From NCBI GenBank assembly GCA_965261425.1, contig OZ253452.1, positions 806,001 to 870,000 of the forward strand: 64,000 bases of DNA, in the 5' to 3' direction. The stretch is from Spongiihabitans sp965261425 (GTDB taxonomy: Bacteria; Pseudomonadota; Gammaproteobacteria; Arenicellales; Poriferihabitantaceae). The notes under the pieces are model-generated. The model did no database searches and had not been told where the DNA came from. It worked only from the letters and a program-made list of their open reading frames with translations. Made by a program: the position numbers and the translations under genes. Shown here piece by piece: positions 44,910-54,997 of this stretch (within the stretch, counting starts at the first letter, position 1; each line of letters starts with the position of its first letter).

Positions 44910-45514
44910 ATTGTTACTCCTGACTTCGACGGTAAACCATCATAAGTAATTGATTTATAAAGGAACACAAAAATATCTAGGCACTACAAATGCCCAGATA
45001 TTTAAGAATTATATCAATCAGTACAGTGGGTAAGCTGTGGTGGTCGCTTTTAATCCCATCACAGCATAGATTTTTTTTGCCTCTGGATTGATTTGAGAAG
45101 GCATGACATAACGCTGTTTGGTGCGCTTGTGTTTGAATACACTATGCTGCACATGAATCAAGGCATTACGGATAACCTCAGGGGATAAGGCTTTGTGTTG
45201 TAGCTTGATTCGATACATTAGCTGTCTGATGCAGGTAAAAGCCATGAACGAAATAGCGATGTGTGCACGCACTCTTGAAGGTGTCCAATGATAGACAGGC
45301 CGTACTTTTAAGTCATGTTTAGTAATGCGGAAACTCTCTTCAACCTGCCATAAGCCGCGATAGTGTGATAACACTTCTTGGTGCGGCGTATCGGGCAAAT
45401 TGGTAATCACCCCATGCAAGCCGTCCCAACGGCTTTCGGCATCAATTTTATCCTGGTTGATACTCAGGCTGGTTTTTCCTTTGATAATCAGAAACTTTTT
45501 ATAGCCGTAGTTAT
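44910..45514 (-). mobile_element. IS1634-like insertion sequence remnant B
   Basis: Its right edge is the exact left end of the IS5-like copy 2 (45515), so that element cut it or inserted into it. No matching 5' half is found on the far side (after 47280), so the rest was lost. The terminator hairpin is at 44971-45003. Confidence 0.8.
45018..45514 (-). pseudogene. IS1634-like transposase, C-terminal half
   Basis: The open frame runs from 45514 (YGYKKFLIIKGKTSLSINQD...) to a stop at 45018. It includes SHYRGLWQVEESFRITKHDL, VRPVYHWTPSRVRAHIAISF and ALIHVQHSVFKHKRTKQRYV. The Y...LWQVEESFRI...DL motif holds the DDE Glu of the IS4-superfamily IS1634 group. The N-terminal half is absent, so the gene is non-functional. 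Confidence 0.82.
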
Positions 45515-47280
45515 TTAGACCCTGCTCATAAAATATATCTATCTGAATATAAACAAGTAATAGTTATTTTGTGGTATAATTCTGCATGGAAATCAGCCCA
45601 ATAACCTCTAAAACCTTGCAGCTATGATTGATTATAACGATTCCAACCAACGTACTATCGAGAATTTGACTGGCCGTTTCACACCGCCCTTGATGCACAC
45701 AACCGCTGGGTAAAACTAGGTCAGTGCATTCCATGGGATGGGTTAGCACAGGGCTATCATAAAAGCCTCTCGTCAAAGCGGGGTCGGCCAGCAAAAGATG
45801 CTCGTTTAGTCATCGGTGCGGTGATCATCAAACACAAACTAGGGTTGTCTGATCGTGAAACGGTGAGTCAGATTCAGGAGAATCCGTATCTGCAATACTT
45901 TGTCGGGCTTATCGGTTACCAAAGATCAGCTCCGTTTGTACCCTCGTTGCTGGTTGAAGTACGCAAACGTATGGGGGATACTGTTTTTGAAGTGTTCCAT
46001 CAAGCGATTATTGGTGCTGTGGAAAAGGCGCAGGTCGTGCCACAACGCAGCGTTAAGGATGGTTTGAAGGTATCCACACAGACCAACAAGTCGGGTGATG
46101 AATCAGAGCCAGAGTCCGTGCCAGAGCCAAAACCCAATCAAGACCCACAAGGGGAGGATAATTCCCCAATTTCGCCTGCCACCACTGTGGAAGCACCCAG
46201 CCACGAAGGTAAGTTGATAATCGATGCGACTGTGGCAGAGCAAGCGATACGGTATCCCACGGATTTAAGTTTACTGAATGAAGCGCGTGAGATGACGGAA
46301 CGGATTATTGACGAATTGTATCCACACACGGAGTTCAGTCAGAAACCACGCACCTATCGTCGCCAAGCACGTAAAGCTTTTCTCGGGTTGGTCAAACAGC
46401 GTCGTCCCAAACGTCAAGCGACCCAACGAGCGATCAAGCAACAACTGCAATACTTGCGGCGCAATTTTGGTCATATTGAGGGTTTAATGGATTGTTTCCC
46501 GATGGGCACGGCGTTGCCTTTGTCACGCAGGCTGCTATACCACTACTGGGTCATTCAGCATGTCTATACGCAGCAGTGGGAGATGTACCGCAACAAAAGC
46601 CGACGCTGTGATAATCGGATTGTGAGCATTCATCAACCGTATGTGCGTCCGATTGTGCGAGGTAAGCAAGGTAAGTCGGTTGAGTTTGGTTCGAAGTTGA
46701 GCGTGAGTTTAACGACACACGGGTTATCCCGAGTTGATCATTTAAGTTGGGATGCGTTTCATGAGGGGCATGATTTGCAGGGTCAGGTTGAGCGTTACCA
46801 TGAACGTTATGGTTGCTACCCCGAAAGCGTTATCGGTGATCCGATATATGGTAGTCGAGAGAACCGGCATTACTTGAAAGGATTGGGCATCCGTTTTTCG
46901 GGCAAGCCATTAGGCAGACCCAAACAGGTAACAGAAGCGAATCGAGAGTTATTGAAGCAATTAAAAGCCCAACGCCGGGCGGATTACCTACAACGGATTC
47001 CAATAGAAGGCAAATTTGGTCAGGCAAAGAACGGTTATCGGCTAAATTATATCCGTGCCAAGCGAGCAGACACCTCGGTTGCATGAATCAACAGCATTTT
47101 CCTAGTCATGAACCTGCTCATCCTGCTGAAGGTCTTTTTTGTGCCCAAAATAAGGCGACTAATAGGGTCGATAACGAACGCTTGGCGACACCAATTACGA
47201 TTGGACGGGTACAGATTGTACCAATTGCTTGGCTGGAACAGATTTGAATATCCAAAACCGACTTTGTGAGCAGACTCTAT
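45515..47280 (+). mobile_element. IS5-like insertion sequence, decayed copy
   Basis: Ends TTAGACCCTGCTCA (45515-45528) and TGAGCAGACTCTAT (47267-47280) match the intact copy at 2402-4180, apart from the outermost bases at the right end. The orientation is opposite to copy 1. Confidence 0.85.
45624..47269 (+). pseudogene. IS5-like transposase, frameshifted and nonsense-mutated
   Basis: The same protein as the intact copy at 2413-4071, with three lesions. One base (C) is missing near 45660 (CTATCGAGAATT against CTATCGCAGAATT), which shifts the frame after about a dozen codons. Twelve bases are missing in the Pro/Glu linker near 46130. A TGG codon has become TGA at 47084-47086 (Trp to stop before INSIF). 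The longest frame left is 45821-47086. It is non-functional unless complemented by the other copy. Confidence 0.9.
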
Positions 47281-47485
47281 GTAGTGTAGAGGATAGTTCT
47301 CATTATATGTATATATTTCCTGCTTATCTATACGTATTTATACGGATATGTATGGATTTTTTATCTATCTATACAGGTGTGGCGTGTCATGCAGTTAATT
47401 TACTCGCAATAGAAATTGAAAAAGAGTGCCAATTCTAACAATCGCCTGCTCATGCGGTTACCTGACTCGGGCGCGTTGGTGATAT
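47281..47485. other. AT-rich gap without genes
   Basis: Contains stacked TATCTATACGTATTTATACG-like text but no gene, clear promoter or terminator that I can support. Confidence 0.4.
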
Positions 47486-48277
47486 TTATTTGATTCGATT
47501 CAAGGTAAAGGCCGGCTGGTCGGTGACATTCGCTTCGCTGTCGTAGTTAAATTCATATATCTGGATATGCTGATGTGAGTACAGTAAATAGGATGTCGTG
47601 CGTGTGCCATAGTTGCCATCGTAGTTAGGGATGCTGTCGATTGTGCGAATGAATATGGATGACAGTTGTTTTTCTATGATTTGACTCACCCCCGTATTGG
47701 GTAGTGTATGGTCGTCTGCTTTGGTCTCATCGCGCATAATTGCATTGAGTCGGTCTATGTCGAGAGTCGCGTGTGTGCCAATCAATTCAGTAAATTGTTG
47801 GACTCCAGAGGACATTTTTGGCCAATGTTGATCTGTTTTTCCATTTGATATGCTGTGAAAACCGTCTTTTAGGTGGTGCAGTGATGCGTCTTCACTACAA
47901 AATACAGTGATGTTTTCTGCACCGCCGAATAGCAGGTTAAACGGATTGTATTCGTGGTGAGTGTTTTTCAGGTCGGCAATGAAACTCGGGTCGGTTTTTT
48001 CATGGCTTAAATACTGTTGAATCAGTTGGCCACGGCTTTTTGCCCGCGTATTACTCGGTCTTCCAGTCCTGAAATTGGTAACAGCGCAAAATTGTCCTGC
48101 TGAATTAACCCCCAGCCAGCTTCCGCCTTTCAAAGAATCACGACCCGCTAGAATATGCGGCTCATCCTCCCAGTAGTGCAGCGGCAGGGATGGGCGGGCA
48201 AAGATTTCATCTCGATTGGCAGCGATAATAAGCGGATAATCGGGATGTTGGTTAATGGCGAGAAAGAGTATGCACAT
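47486..48277 (-). CDS. TANGO2/NRDE family protein
   Basis: A 263-residue protein with the Ntn-like fold start MCILFLAINQHPDYPLIIAA and the NRDE signature at residues 21-24. RDSLKGGSWLGVNSAGQFCA, VTNFR and TRTTSYLLYS near the end fit the family. Bacterial and mitochondrial TANGO2-type proteins have been linked to lipid and haem handling, but the molecular activity is unsettled. It is a single gene facing tesA on the same strand. Confidence 0.92.
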   Translation of the reverse strand: MCILFLAINQHPDYPLIIAANRDEIFARPSLPLHYWEDEPHILAGRDSLKGGSWLGVNSAGQFCAVTNFRTGRPSNTRAKSRGQLIQQYLSHEKTDPSFIADLKNTHHEYNPFNLLFGGAENITVFCSEDASLHHLKDGFHSISNGKTDQHWPKMSSGVQQFTELIGTHATLDIDRLNAIMRDETKADDHTLPNTGVSQIIEKQLSSIFIRTIDSIPNYDGNYGTRTTSYLLYSHQHIQIYEFNYDSEANVTDQPAFTLNRIK

Positions 48278-48347
48278 AGGAAATAATCGTTCCGGCAGAA
48301 CCTATACGGCGTACCCGTAAGTTAGAATGGAAAGCCCCTACGGGTGT

Positions 48348-48965
48348 TCATTGGGGGTTCACTTTTGGAAGTAATGGAGATAATTCCTGCCAAACATGAG
48401 TCAGAAGTTTAGTCTGAGCACTTGCGGTAGGATGAAGTCCATCACTTTGCATCAGTTTATTGTTCGGTGCCACAGTTTCCAGAAAAAAAGGAACCACAGG
48501 GATATTATATTGAGTGGCGAGTTGCAGATAAGTTCGATGAAATGAATTGGCATAGGTCGCCCCATAATTCGGCGGGATTTTCATTCCCAGTAGTAACACT
48601 TTGACATCATCATCATGCGCCAGTTGAATCATTGTGGCAAGATTTTGTTTCATCAGTCTGAGGTCTAATCCACGCAGTCCATCATTGGCACCGAGCTCGA
48701 GTATCAGCAGGTCAGGTTGAATATCTGTTAAGCTTTGTGGTAGGCGTGTGTTGCCACCGTAGGTGGTTTCACCGCTGATACTGTGATTGGCAACATGGAT
48801 GTGGCGACTCGCAAGCCGCTTGCTCAGAAGGGTTGCCCAACCCTGTTCTGTGGGAATACCATAAGCCGCGCTCAGGCTGTCTCCCCACACCAAAATAGTA
48901 TAGGCTTGCGCTTTTGCCACTATGAGCAAACTAATCGCGAATGAAAGAATCAGTGTTTTAATCAA
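48348..48965 (-). CDS. tesA: Periplasmic SGNH esterase / acyl-CoA thioesterase I
   Basis: A GDSL-type hydrolase of about 205 residues. The signal peptide LIKTLILSFAISLLIVAKAQ-A is followed by YTILVWGDSLSAAYG, whose Ser is the nucleophile. The oxyanion blocks are GGNTRL and GANDGLRG; the catalytic Asp and His are in DGLHP near the end. The longer frame (to 49085) adds a 40-residue piece reaching into the divergent ABC gene, so a TTG at 48963-48965 that begins the signal peptide is preferred. The divergent tesA/ybbA order is the same as in E. coli. Confidence 0.88.
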   Translation of the reverse strand: MIKTLILSFAISLLIVAKAQAYTILVWGDSLSAAYGIPTEQGWATLLSKRLASRHIHVANHSISGETTYGGNTRLPQSLTDIQPDLLILELGANDGLRGLDLRLMKQNLATMIQLAHDDDVKVLLLGMKIPPNYGATYANSFHRTYLQLATQYNIPVVPFFLETVAPNNKLMQSDGLHPTASAQTKLLTHVWQELSPLLPKVNPQ

Positions 48966-48974
48966 ATTTCTATT

Positions 48975-49709
48975 ATGCTTACAGAACAGCCGAATCTGCC
49001 ACCACAATCCACTACGATGAAATATCACAAAACCAATCCAGATGATATTGTGATACAAGCCACGAGAGTCGGAAAGTCGGTTCAACTGGCTTCAGGGACG
49101 CTTGATATTATACAGGATATATCACTAAAAATAGCTGCCGGTCGAATGTTGGCGATATCGGGCTCCTCCGGCTCTGGAAAAACCACTTTGCTGGGTTTAT
49201 TGGCGGGACTTGATCAACCGACTAGCGGGTCATTGAGCTTGATGGGACAGCCATTGAATGACCTCGATGAAGACCAACGCGCCAAACTGCGGCGCGGACG
49301 CGTCGGGTTTGTGTTCCAGTCCTTTCATTTATTGCCTAATCTTACCGCAGTTGAAAATGCTGCCCTCGCTCTTGAAGTAATCCCCGGGAGCGAAGCGATT
49401 ATCGAGCGTAGTCGGCAGGCTTTATCGAGTGTTGGCTTGGCGCAGCGTGCGGATCATTTGCCATCGCAAATGAGTGGTGGCGAGCAACAACGGGTCGCGT
49501 TGGCACGCGCTACGGTCATCACGCCAGCGATTTTATTTGCCGATGAGCCGACCGGAAACTTGGATCATGCGACCAGCTTGCAGGTTGCGGAATTGATGTT
49601 TTCGCTCTGTAAAGACACTGGCTGTACATTGGTTTTGGTAACCCATAATCGCAGTCTTGCCGAGCGTTGCGATGATCAATACCATATCGAAGCTGGTCGA
49701 TTGGTGTAA
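48975..49709 (+). CDS. ybbA: ABC transporter ATPase, YbbA/LolD-type
   Basis: A 244-residue ATPase of the MacB/LolD group. Walker A is GSSGSGKTT (near residue 59), the signature MSGGEQQRVALARA, and Walker B ILFADEPTGNLDHATS. The start is uncertain: ATG at 48975 gives a Pro/Gln-rich leader, and an internal Met (49017) is also possible. It pairs with the downstream permease. Substrates of such YbbAP systems are not well defined. Confidence 0.93.
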   Translation: MLTEQPNLPPQSTTMKYHKTNPDDIVIQATRVGKSVQLASGTLDIIQDISLKIAAGRMLAISGSSGSGKTTLLGLLAGLDQPTSGSLSLMGQPLNDLDEDQRAKLRRGRVGFVFQSFHLLPNLTAVENAALALEVIPGSEAIIERSRQALSSVGLAQRADHLPSQMSGGEQQRVALARATVITPAILFADEPTGNLDHATSLQVAELMFSLCKDTGCTLVLVTHNRSLAERCDDQYHIEAGRLV

Positions 49710-49719
49710 GGTGAGTGGC

Positions 49720-52209
49720 ATGTTAAAGGGTATTGTGCGTCATATTCGATTGGCAGAATTCAAGCTACTTTTTCTTGGATTGTTGCTGGCAGGCATGGCG
49801 TTGTCTGCGGTCGGTCTTTTCACTGATCGGGTTGAGCAGGCGATGGAGATTCGTATTAGTACTATTCTTGGCGCGGATGGTTTGATTGAATCGGCTCGTC
49901 CTCTGGATGATGAATATATTTCTTTGGCAGAGAAGTTTGGGTTAGATGTGGCGCGTAGCGTGAGTTTTATGAGCATGGTAATCACCGCAACTGGTAGCCG
50001 TCTGGCGAGCGTGCGTGCCGTTTCCTCCAATTATCCATTGCGCGGTGAGGTGTTGCTGAGGTCGATTGATGGTGATGATACATCGGCATCCGTTTCGGCA
50101 CCGCTTCGCGGTACGGCGTGGGGTGCAACACAATTGGTTCAGGATTTGAAGCTCAAGCCCGCTTCTGAGATCCGGCTTGGCAATCATCTTGCGCGCTTTG
50201 AGCGAGAGATTCTGCTCGAGCCCGGAGGTGGTGCGAGCATGTTGCAGCTGGCGCCGAGAATGTTAATACATATTGATGACCTTGAGCAAACAGGTTTGAT
50301 AACGCCAGCGAGTCGCGCACGTTTTCAATTATTGGTGGCAGGTTCAAAGGAGTCGCTTGCCGCCTTTGGAAAGGCACTTGAAACTCGTCTAAAACCTGAC
50401 CAATCTTGGCGTGTCGCCGATCTGCGGCGTGCTGAAGTACGCAATACCATTGGGCGGGTGGTGTCCTACTTACGGGTTGCGATATTGCTTTCGGTGGTGT
50501 TGGTTATCGTGGTGATGGCGTTGGCGGCACAAGGATTATGGGTTTGGCAGGTTCACGAAATCGCGTTGTTGCGCTGTCTTGGTCAAAGTCATTGGCAGAC
50601 GCTCAAGTCGCTCATCGGTGTCTATATGCTTGTGGCAATACTGGTATCGTCGGTTGGCATAGGACTTGGATATTTGCTACAACATTTTGCGGCACTCATC
50701 GTTCAAGATGTTACCCACATTGCATTGCCGCTACCAACATGGTTGCCGATATGGTTATCAATGCTAATGTGTATTATTGTGATGGCAGGGGTGATGATGC
50801 CGATTCTGCTTGCTGTCAAAGGGGTGTCAACAATGGCATTACTACGGGCTGGACAGATTGACGGTATTCGGCGTAGCCGCAGTGCTGGTATCAGTATTTT
50901 GTTGCTGGTGATTATTGTAACGATTTTGTTAGCACGAAATTTGTGGCTGGCGTTTGCGCTATTAAGCGGGCTGGTTTTAGCGACTGCCATTGTTTGGTTT
51001 GCCGTGCGTGGCATCATCGCCACGAGCAAGCGACTGGTTGCACCACGTTCGAATGCTTGGTATGCCGCCTTGAAAGTGTTGTCTTCAAATGCTGGGCGCA
51101 GTGCTTGGCTGATTAGTGCTTTTGGTGCCACACTATTTGCGTTGGTGTTGCTCGGTGCAGTGCGTGCGGACTTGTTTGCGGCATGGCAAAAGAGCATCCC
51201 GTCGAATGCGCCGAATGTTTTTCTGATGAATATTCAGCCCCACGAAACCGATGCGTTTGCCACCTTGTTGCATAGTAAAAACATCGACGAGGCAATATTA
51301 TATCCCATTATGCGGGCACGGATTAGCGCGATTGATAACCAGCAAGCATCTGCTCGAGTATTCAAAGACGAGGAAGCACAACATCGGATTAACCACGATT
51401 TTAATCTTACCGAACTTGTCGAATTGCCGTCTGACAACAGGATTAGTGCCGGCAATTGGTTCACGGCGAATGACAATGGCTTTTCGGTTGAGCAGGATAT
51501 GGCAAAAACACTCGATCTTGCGCTCGGCGACCACCTGACTATGAATATTGGCGGGCGACTGATAGAAGCACCAATCCGTAGCTTGCGTGAAGTTAAGTGG
51601 GACAATATGCGACCGAATTTTTATATCATTGCCTCCCCCGGTCTGCTTGATGATGCGCCGCGAAGTTATATCACCAGTATCTATGTTGCACAACAAAGAA
51701 ACCAGTTCATACACCAGATTAACCAAACCTATCCGAGTGTTATCGCGATTGATCTTGGTATGTTGCTGGCAAGAGTGAGAAGCCTCTCAGCGCAGGCAGG
51801 CAATGCTGTGAGCGTGGTGTTTATATTCACTCTGTTTACTGCATTGCTGGTGTTGTTTGGCGTGTTACAAGGGCAACGAAATGCGCGTGCATTGGAGATT
51901 GCATTATTGAAAACGCTGGGTGCGGATCGGGAATTTATACGCCGTACCATTGTTCTGGAGTTTGCCTTCTTGGGGGCGTTGGCGGGATTGGTCGGTGCTG
52001 GAATGGCGTTGTTAAGTGGCTGGCTATTGGCAAAATATGTGTTTGAATTCACCTATCATGTCCCGTGGCAATGGCTGATATTCGGCACGGTCGGTAGCAT
52101 CGTGGTGGTGGTGGTAGTCGGTTATTGCAGTGTACGAAGTCTTTTAGGAGTGCTTCCAATCAGGCTGCTGACACGGATGGGCAATACCAAACTATCATTT
52201 TTAGCTTGA
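49720..52209 (+). CDS. ybbP: FtsX-like ABC permease, YbbP-type
   Basis: An inner-membrane protein of about 829 residues with a predicted ten-segment layout: one TM at the start (AEFKLLFLGLLLAGMALSAV), a large periplasmic domain, the first FtsX block near residues 260-400, a second periplasmic domain, and a last FtsX block (AVSVVFIFTLFTALLVLFGV, ALEIALLKTLGADREFIRRT). The family's ALLKTLGA motif after the last core is present. A start at 49657 overlaps ybbA more; MLKGIVRH at 49720 has AAGGTGAG just before it and is preferred. It is co-transcribed with ybbA. Confidence 0.93.
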   Translation: MLKGIVRHIRLAEFKLLFLGLLLAGMALSAVGLFTDRVEQAMEIRISTILGADGLIESARPLDDEYISLAEKFGLDVARSVSFMSMVITATGSRLASVRAVSSNYPLRGEVLLRSIDGDDTSASVSAPLRGTAWGATQLVQDLKLKPASEIRLGNHLARFEREILLEPGGGASMLQLAPRMLIHIDDLEQTGLITPASRARFQLLVAGSKESLAAFGKALETRLKPDQSWRVADLRRAEVRNTIGRVVSYLRVAILLSVVLVIVVMALAAQGLWVWQVHEIALLRCLGQSHWQTLKSLIGVYMLVAILVSSVGIGLGYLLQHFAALIVQDVTHIALPLPTWLPIWLSMLMCIIVMAGVMMPILLAVKGVSTMALLRAGQIDGIRRSRSAGISILLLVIIVTILLARNLWLAFALLSGLVLATAIVWFAVRGIIATSKRLVAPRSNAWYAALKVLSSNAGRSAWLISAFGATLFALVLLGAVRADLFAAWQKSIPSNAPNVFLMNIQPHETDAFATLLHSKNIDEAILYPIMRARISAIDNQQASARVFKDEEAQHRINHDFNLTELVELPSDNRISAGNWFTANDNGFSVEQDMAKTLDLALGDHLTMNIGGRLIEAPIRSLREVKWDNMRPNFYIIASPGLLDDAPRSYITSIYVAQQRNQFIHQINQTYPSVIAIDLGMLLARVRSLSAQAGNAVSVVFIFTLFTALLVLFGVLQGQRNARALEIALLKTLGADREFIRRTIVLEFAFLGALAGLVGAGMALLSGWLLAKYVFEFTYHVPWQWLIFGTVGSIVVVVVVGYCSVRSLLGVLPIRLLTRMGNTKLSFLA

Positions 52210-52231
52210 AAAATCTCGTATTTTAAATGAC

Positions 52232-53170
52232 ATGACAGGAAATCAAATCCAGTGGTATCCGGGGCACATGCACAAGGCAAGCAAGGAAATCGTGGAGATG
52301 CTCAAAAAAGTTGATGTCTGCATCGAATTGCTCGATGCGCGTATTCCGTTTAGTAGCGAAAACCCAATGTTGGCAGCCTTTCGCGGGCACAAACCAGCCC
52401 TGAAAGTATTATCGAAAAGTGATTTAGCCGATCCGAAATGGACGCTCCAGTGGCAGCAATACTATGAATCCAATCAGCAAACTAAAGTGCTGGTTGCCGA
52501 GCTGAGAAAATCACGCTCTGTTGAGCAAATCCCCGCCCTGTGCTGGCAACTATATAATAAACATGCAGGCTCAAAATCAGCCATTACCGCGATGGTTATG
52601 GGTATTCCCAATGTTGGCAAGTCAACCATGATCAACCAGCTTGCTGGCAGAGCGGTCGCCAAAACCGGTGATCAACCGGCAATTACAAAAGTGCAGCAGA
52701 TGATCGAAATTGATACCGGGTTTATGCTACTGGATACTCCGGGCTTGATGTGGCCAAAGGTGGAGAACAAAAATAGCGGTTATCGACTGGCAGTGACGGG
52801 CGCAATTCGCGATACGGCGATTTCCCATATCGATATTGCCGGATTTGCCGCTGATTACTTTATACAAATGTACCCGCAACGATTGATGACACGTTACCAT
52901 CTGGAGAAGGTAGCAGACAAAAGCAGGGCACTGCTTGAGCAAGTGGGTCAAAGACGGGGATGTCTGATGAGAGGCGGGAAGGTCGATATGGATCGTGCGG
53001 CGAAAATATTATTGTCAGATGTGCGAGCGGGCAGGTTGGGTAGATTCACCTTAGAAACACCCGAGATGATGCACCAAGAGCGCATCGAAGTTAATTTGCT
53101 TCGTGCAGAAAAAGCGAGCCGTAAGCAGGAAAGAAAACAGCAATCGCAACAAACCAAAAGCGAGCCATGA
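52232..53170 (+). CDS. ylqF: Circularly permuted GTPase YlqF/RbgA-like
   Basis: A 312-residue GTPase with permuted motifs in the order G4 (SKSD, residues 61-64), G1 (GIPNVGKS, 124-131) and G3 (DTPG, 168-171). The N-terminus IQWYPGHMHKASKEIVEMLK is the YlqF hallmark. In Bacillus the homologue RbgA matures the 50S subunit. The C-terminus is Lys/Arg/Gln-rich (SRKQERKQQSQQTKSEP). Its TGA overlaps the ATG of an IclR-type gene that begins the catabolic cluster. Confidence 0.94.
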   Translation: MTGNQIQWYPGHMHKASKEIVEMLKKVDVCIELLDARIPFSSENPMLAAFRGHKPALKVLSKSDLADPKWTLQWQQYYESNQQTKVLVAELRKSRSVEQIPALCWQLYNKHAGSKSAITAMVMGIPNVGKSTMINQLAGRAVAKTGDQPAITKVQQMIEIDTGFMLLDTPGLMWPKVENKNSGYRLAVTGAIRDTAISHIDIAGFAADYFIQMYPQRLMTRYHLEKVADKSRALLEQVGQRRGCLMRGGKVDMDRAAKILLSDVRAGRLGRFTLETPEMMHQERIEVNLLRAEKASRKQERKQQSQQTKSEP

Positions 53171-53940
53171 CGAAAGAAGTAAATAAGTCATATTCGGCAC
53201 CCGCGCTAGAGAAGGGTCTTGATATCATCGAGTTGCTCTCGACGTTGGATGTCGGATTGAGCCTATCGGAAATTGCGCGTCAATTGGGCAGATCTGTCAG
53301 TGAAATTTTTCGGATGCTCGTGGTGCTTCAGGAGCGGAACTACATCGTGCAAGATCCCGTGTCTGATCGCTATGTACTGACGACGTTTGTGTTTGAAATC
53401 GCGCATCGCATTCCAAAAATTGGACGTTTAACGGCTTTTGCAGGACCATTGATGCGAGCGATGGTGAAGACGATAAACCAGTCCGTCCATCTTGCGATCA
53501 CAAGTGGTGAATCTGTTCTGGTGGTTGGACAGGTGGACTCGCCAGGCAACAACACCATGGTGGTTCGATTAGGGGCGAAGATCAATCTATGGCAGGCATC
53601 GTCAGGCCGGGTTATTTTGGCTTTTTTGCCAGATGAAGAAATCAACGGGTTTCTCAAGAACGTGCCGTTGCCACCCGGAATGGCCGAAGCGCAAATCCGT
53701 AATGAATTGTCTGTCATCCGGGAGACTGGGTATGAGGTGCGTGACAGTTTCGTGATTAAAGGTGTGGTCAATATTTCTGCCCCGATTATTGACCATTCGG
53801 GGCGTGCGACAGCGGCACTGACTGTGCCACATATCGAACGCTATGGTGACCCTTTGACGTTTGAATACTGCCGAGGAGAGCTGGTCAATACGGCGGTTGC
53901 ACTCAGCAAAAATTTAGGATGGGCATCTACGGTTAGCTAA
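53167..53940 (+). CDS. IclR-family transcriptional regulator
   Basis: A 257-residue regulator. The N-terminal winged helix-turn-helix is PALEKGLDIIELLSTLDVGL and LSLSEIARQLGRSVSEIFRM (residues about 12-50). The effector domain includes SGRVILAFLPDEEINGFL and VVNISAPIIDHSGRATAALT. IclR proteins usually sense a pathway substrate and control neighbouring catabolic genes. It starts by ATGA overlap with ylqF, a curious coupling of a housekeeping gene to the cluster. It overlaps the convergent oxidoreductase gene by 8 bp. Confidence 0.94.
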   Translation: MTKEVNKSYSAPALEKGLDIIELLSTLDVGLSLSEIARQLGRSVSEIFRMLVVLQERNYIVQDPVSDRYVLTTFVFEIAHRIPKIGRLTAFAGPLMRAMVKTINQSVHLAITSGESVLVVGQVDSPGNNTMVVRLGAKINLWQASSGRVILAFLPDEEINGFLKNVPLPPGMAEAQIRNELSVIRETGYEVRDSFVIKGVVNISAPIIDHSGRATAALTVPHIERYGDPLTFEYCRGELVNTAVALSKNLGWASTVS

Positions 53941-54997
53941 TATTTAGCGGTGTTGCGGACGTTTTCATGCTGACAAAGCAGGCCTCGACCAGTGCCATTG
54001 TTTGATAAGCGTCTTCGATTGATGCGAAAAGGCAATCGTCTTCGCCCGCATCAAAACGCTGCACATTGCGCATAGTACCCATGAAGCTGTCGATGAACCA
54101 ACTGCCGTCTAGCTGGATCCGTTGCCATTCCCCGTCGTTCTTACAATACCAAAGTTCGTCCTCTTCGCCATTTGGGTAGTCAAAGCAGACACCGAGTTTA
54201 ACCATCATTGCGCCGATTGTACCTTCAATTCGGAACCACGCGGATTGGAATTTCCGACCAGCCTGATGGTTGTGATTTATCGACATAATGCCGCGCATGG
54301 TTTCCCCATAGTCGAGGATAACAGATGTCCGTGTCTGAGCGAATTCTGCGGCGCGTGGGTCGCCCAAGGAGCGGGCGAAAACACTTATTGGGTTGCCAGC
54401 CAGTGCGCGAATTGTGTCAAGATAATGGATTGAATGTACAGCGATCTCGACTCGATCCATTGGGATTAAGAACGGGAACAAGTTCCATGGTGTGAATATG
54501 TTGAGATGCACTTCGATTTCTAGTAGCTCTCCGAGCATATCTTTTGCGATGGCATCTCGGGCAGCCAGCATCATCGGCGAGAAGCGCAGTTGGAAATTTA
54601 CCGCAGCCTTCAGTCCCTTATCGCGGCAAATTTGGCGGATATCTCGTGCGCTGTCGAGATCGCTACCCATTGGTTTCTGGATCAATACTGCCGCACCATC
54701 GGGCAGATCGCGTAAGATAGTCGATATCGCGTGAGGCGGGACTGCAACATCGTAAACAACATCAGTCCCGCATATCAATGTAGCCTCCGACACGCTGTCG
54801 TAGATTGCGGGAATGCTGTAATCGGCAGCCAAGCTTTGCGCTCGGTCAACGTCTAAATCGGTGACCCCAGAAACACTCAGCCCAGCCTTGGCATAGGCTG
54901 GTAGATGGGCATCGCGGACGATGCCGCCAGCACCGATAATTACAATGGGTTTTGGCTTAGTGGGTGCAGGCCAGCTTTGATGCAATCCTTGGGTCAT
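53933..54997 (-). CDS. Gfo/Idh/MocA-family oxidoreductase
   Basis: A 354-residue NAD(P)-dependent sugar or cyclitol dehydrogenase by family. The Rossmann start is PIVIIGAGGIVRDAHLPAYA (residues 18-37). The EKP-like block appears as VLIQKPMGSDLDSARDIRQI, where the family's common Glu is Gln. The C-terminal domain has HSIHYLDTIRALAG, with the His that often acts in catalysis. The substrate cannot be told. Its start overlaps the stop of the MaoC-like gene by 4 bp. Confidence 0.92.
   Translation of the reverse strand: MTQGLHQSWPAPTKPKPIVIIGAGGIVRDAHLPAYAKAGLSVSGVTDLDVDRAQSLAADYSIPAIYDSVSEATLICGTDVVYDVAVPPHAISTILRDLPDGAAVLIQKPMGSDLDSARDIRQICRDKGLKAAVNFQLRFSPMMLAARDAIAKDMLGELLEIEVHLNIFTPWNLFPFLIPMDRVEIAVHSIHYLDTIRALAGNPISVFARSLGDPRAAEFAQTRTSVILDYGETMRGIMSINHNHQAGRKFQSAWFRIEGTIGAMMVKLGVCFDYPNGEEDELWYCKNDGEWQRIQLDGSWFIDSFMGTMRNVQRFDAGEDDCLFASIEDAYQTMALVEACFVSMKTSATPLNIS

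Noticed and set aside
44749..44949. Two overlapping open frames of 62-66 codons
   Set aside because: They run through the MITE-like repeat (copy 9) and the IS edge; the same peptide appears at other repeat copies, so they are not genes.
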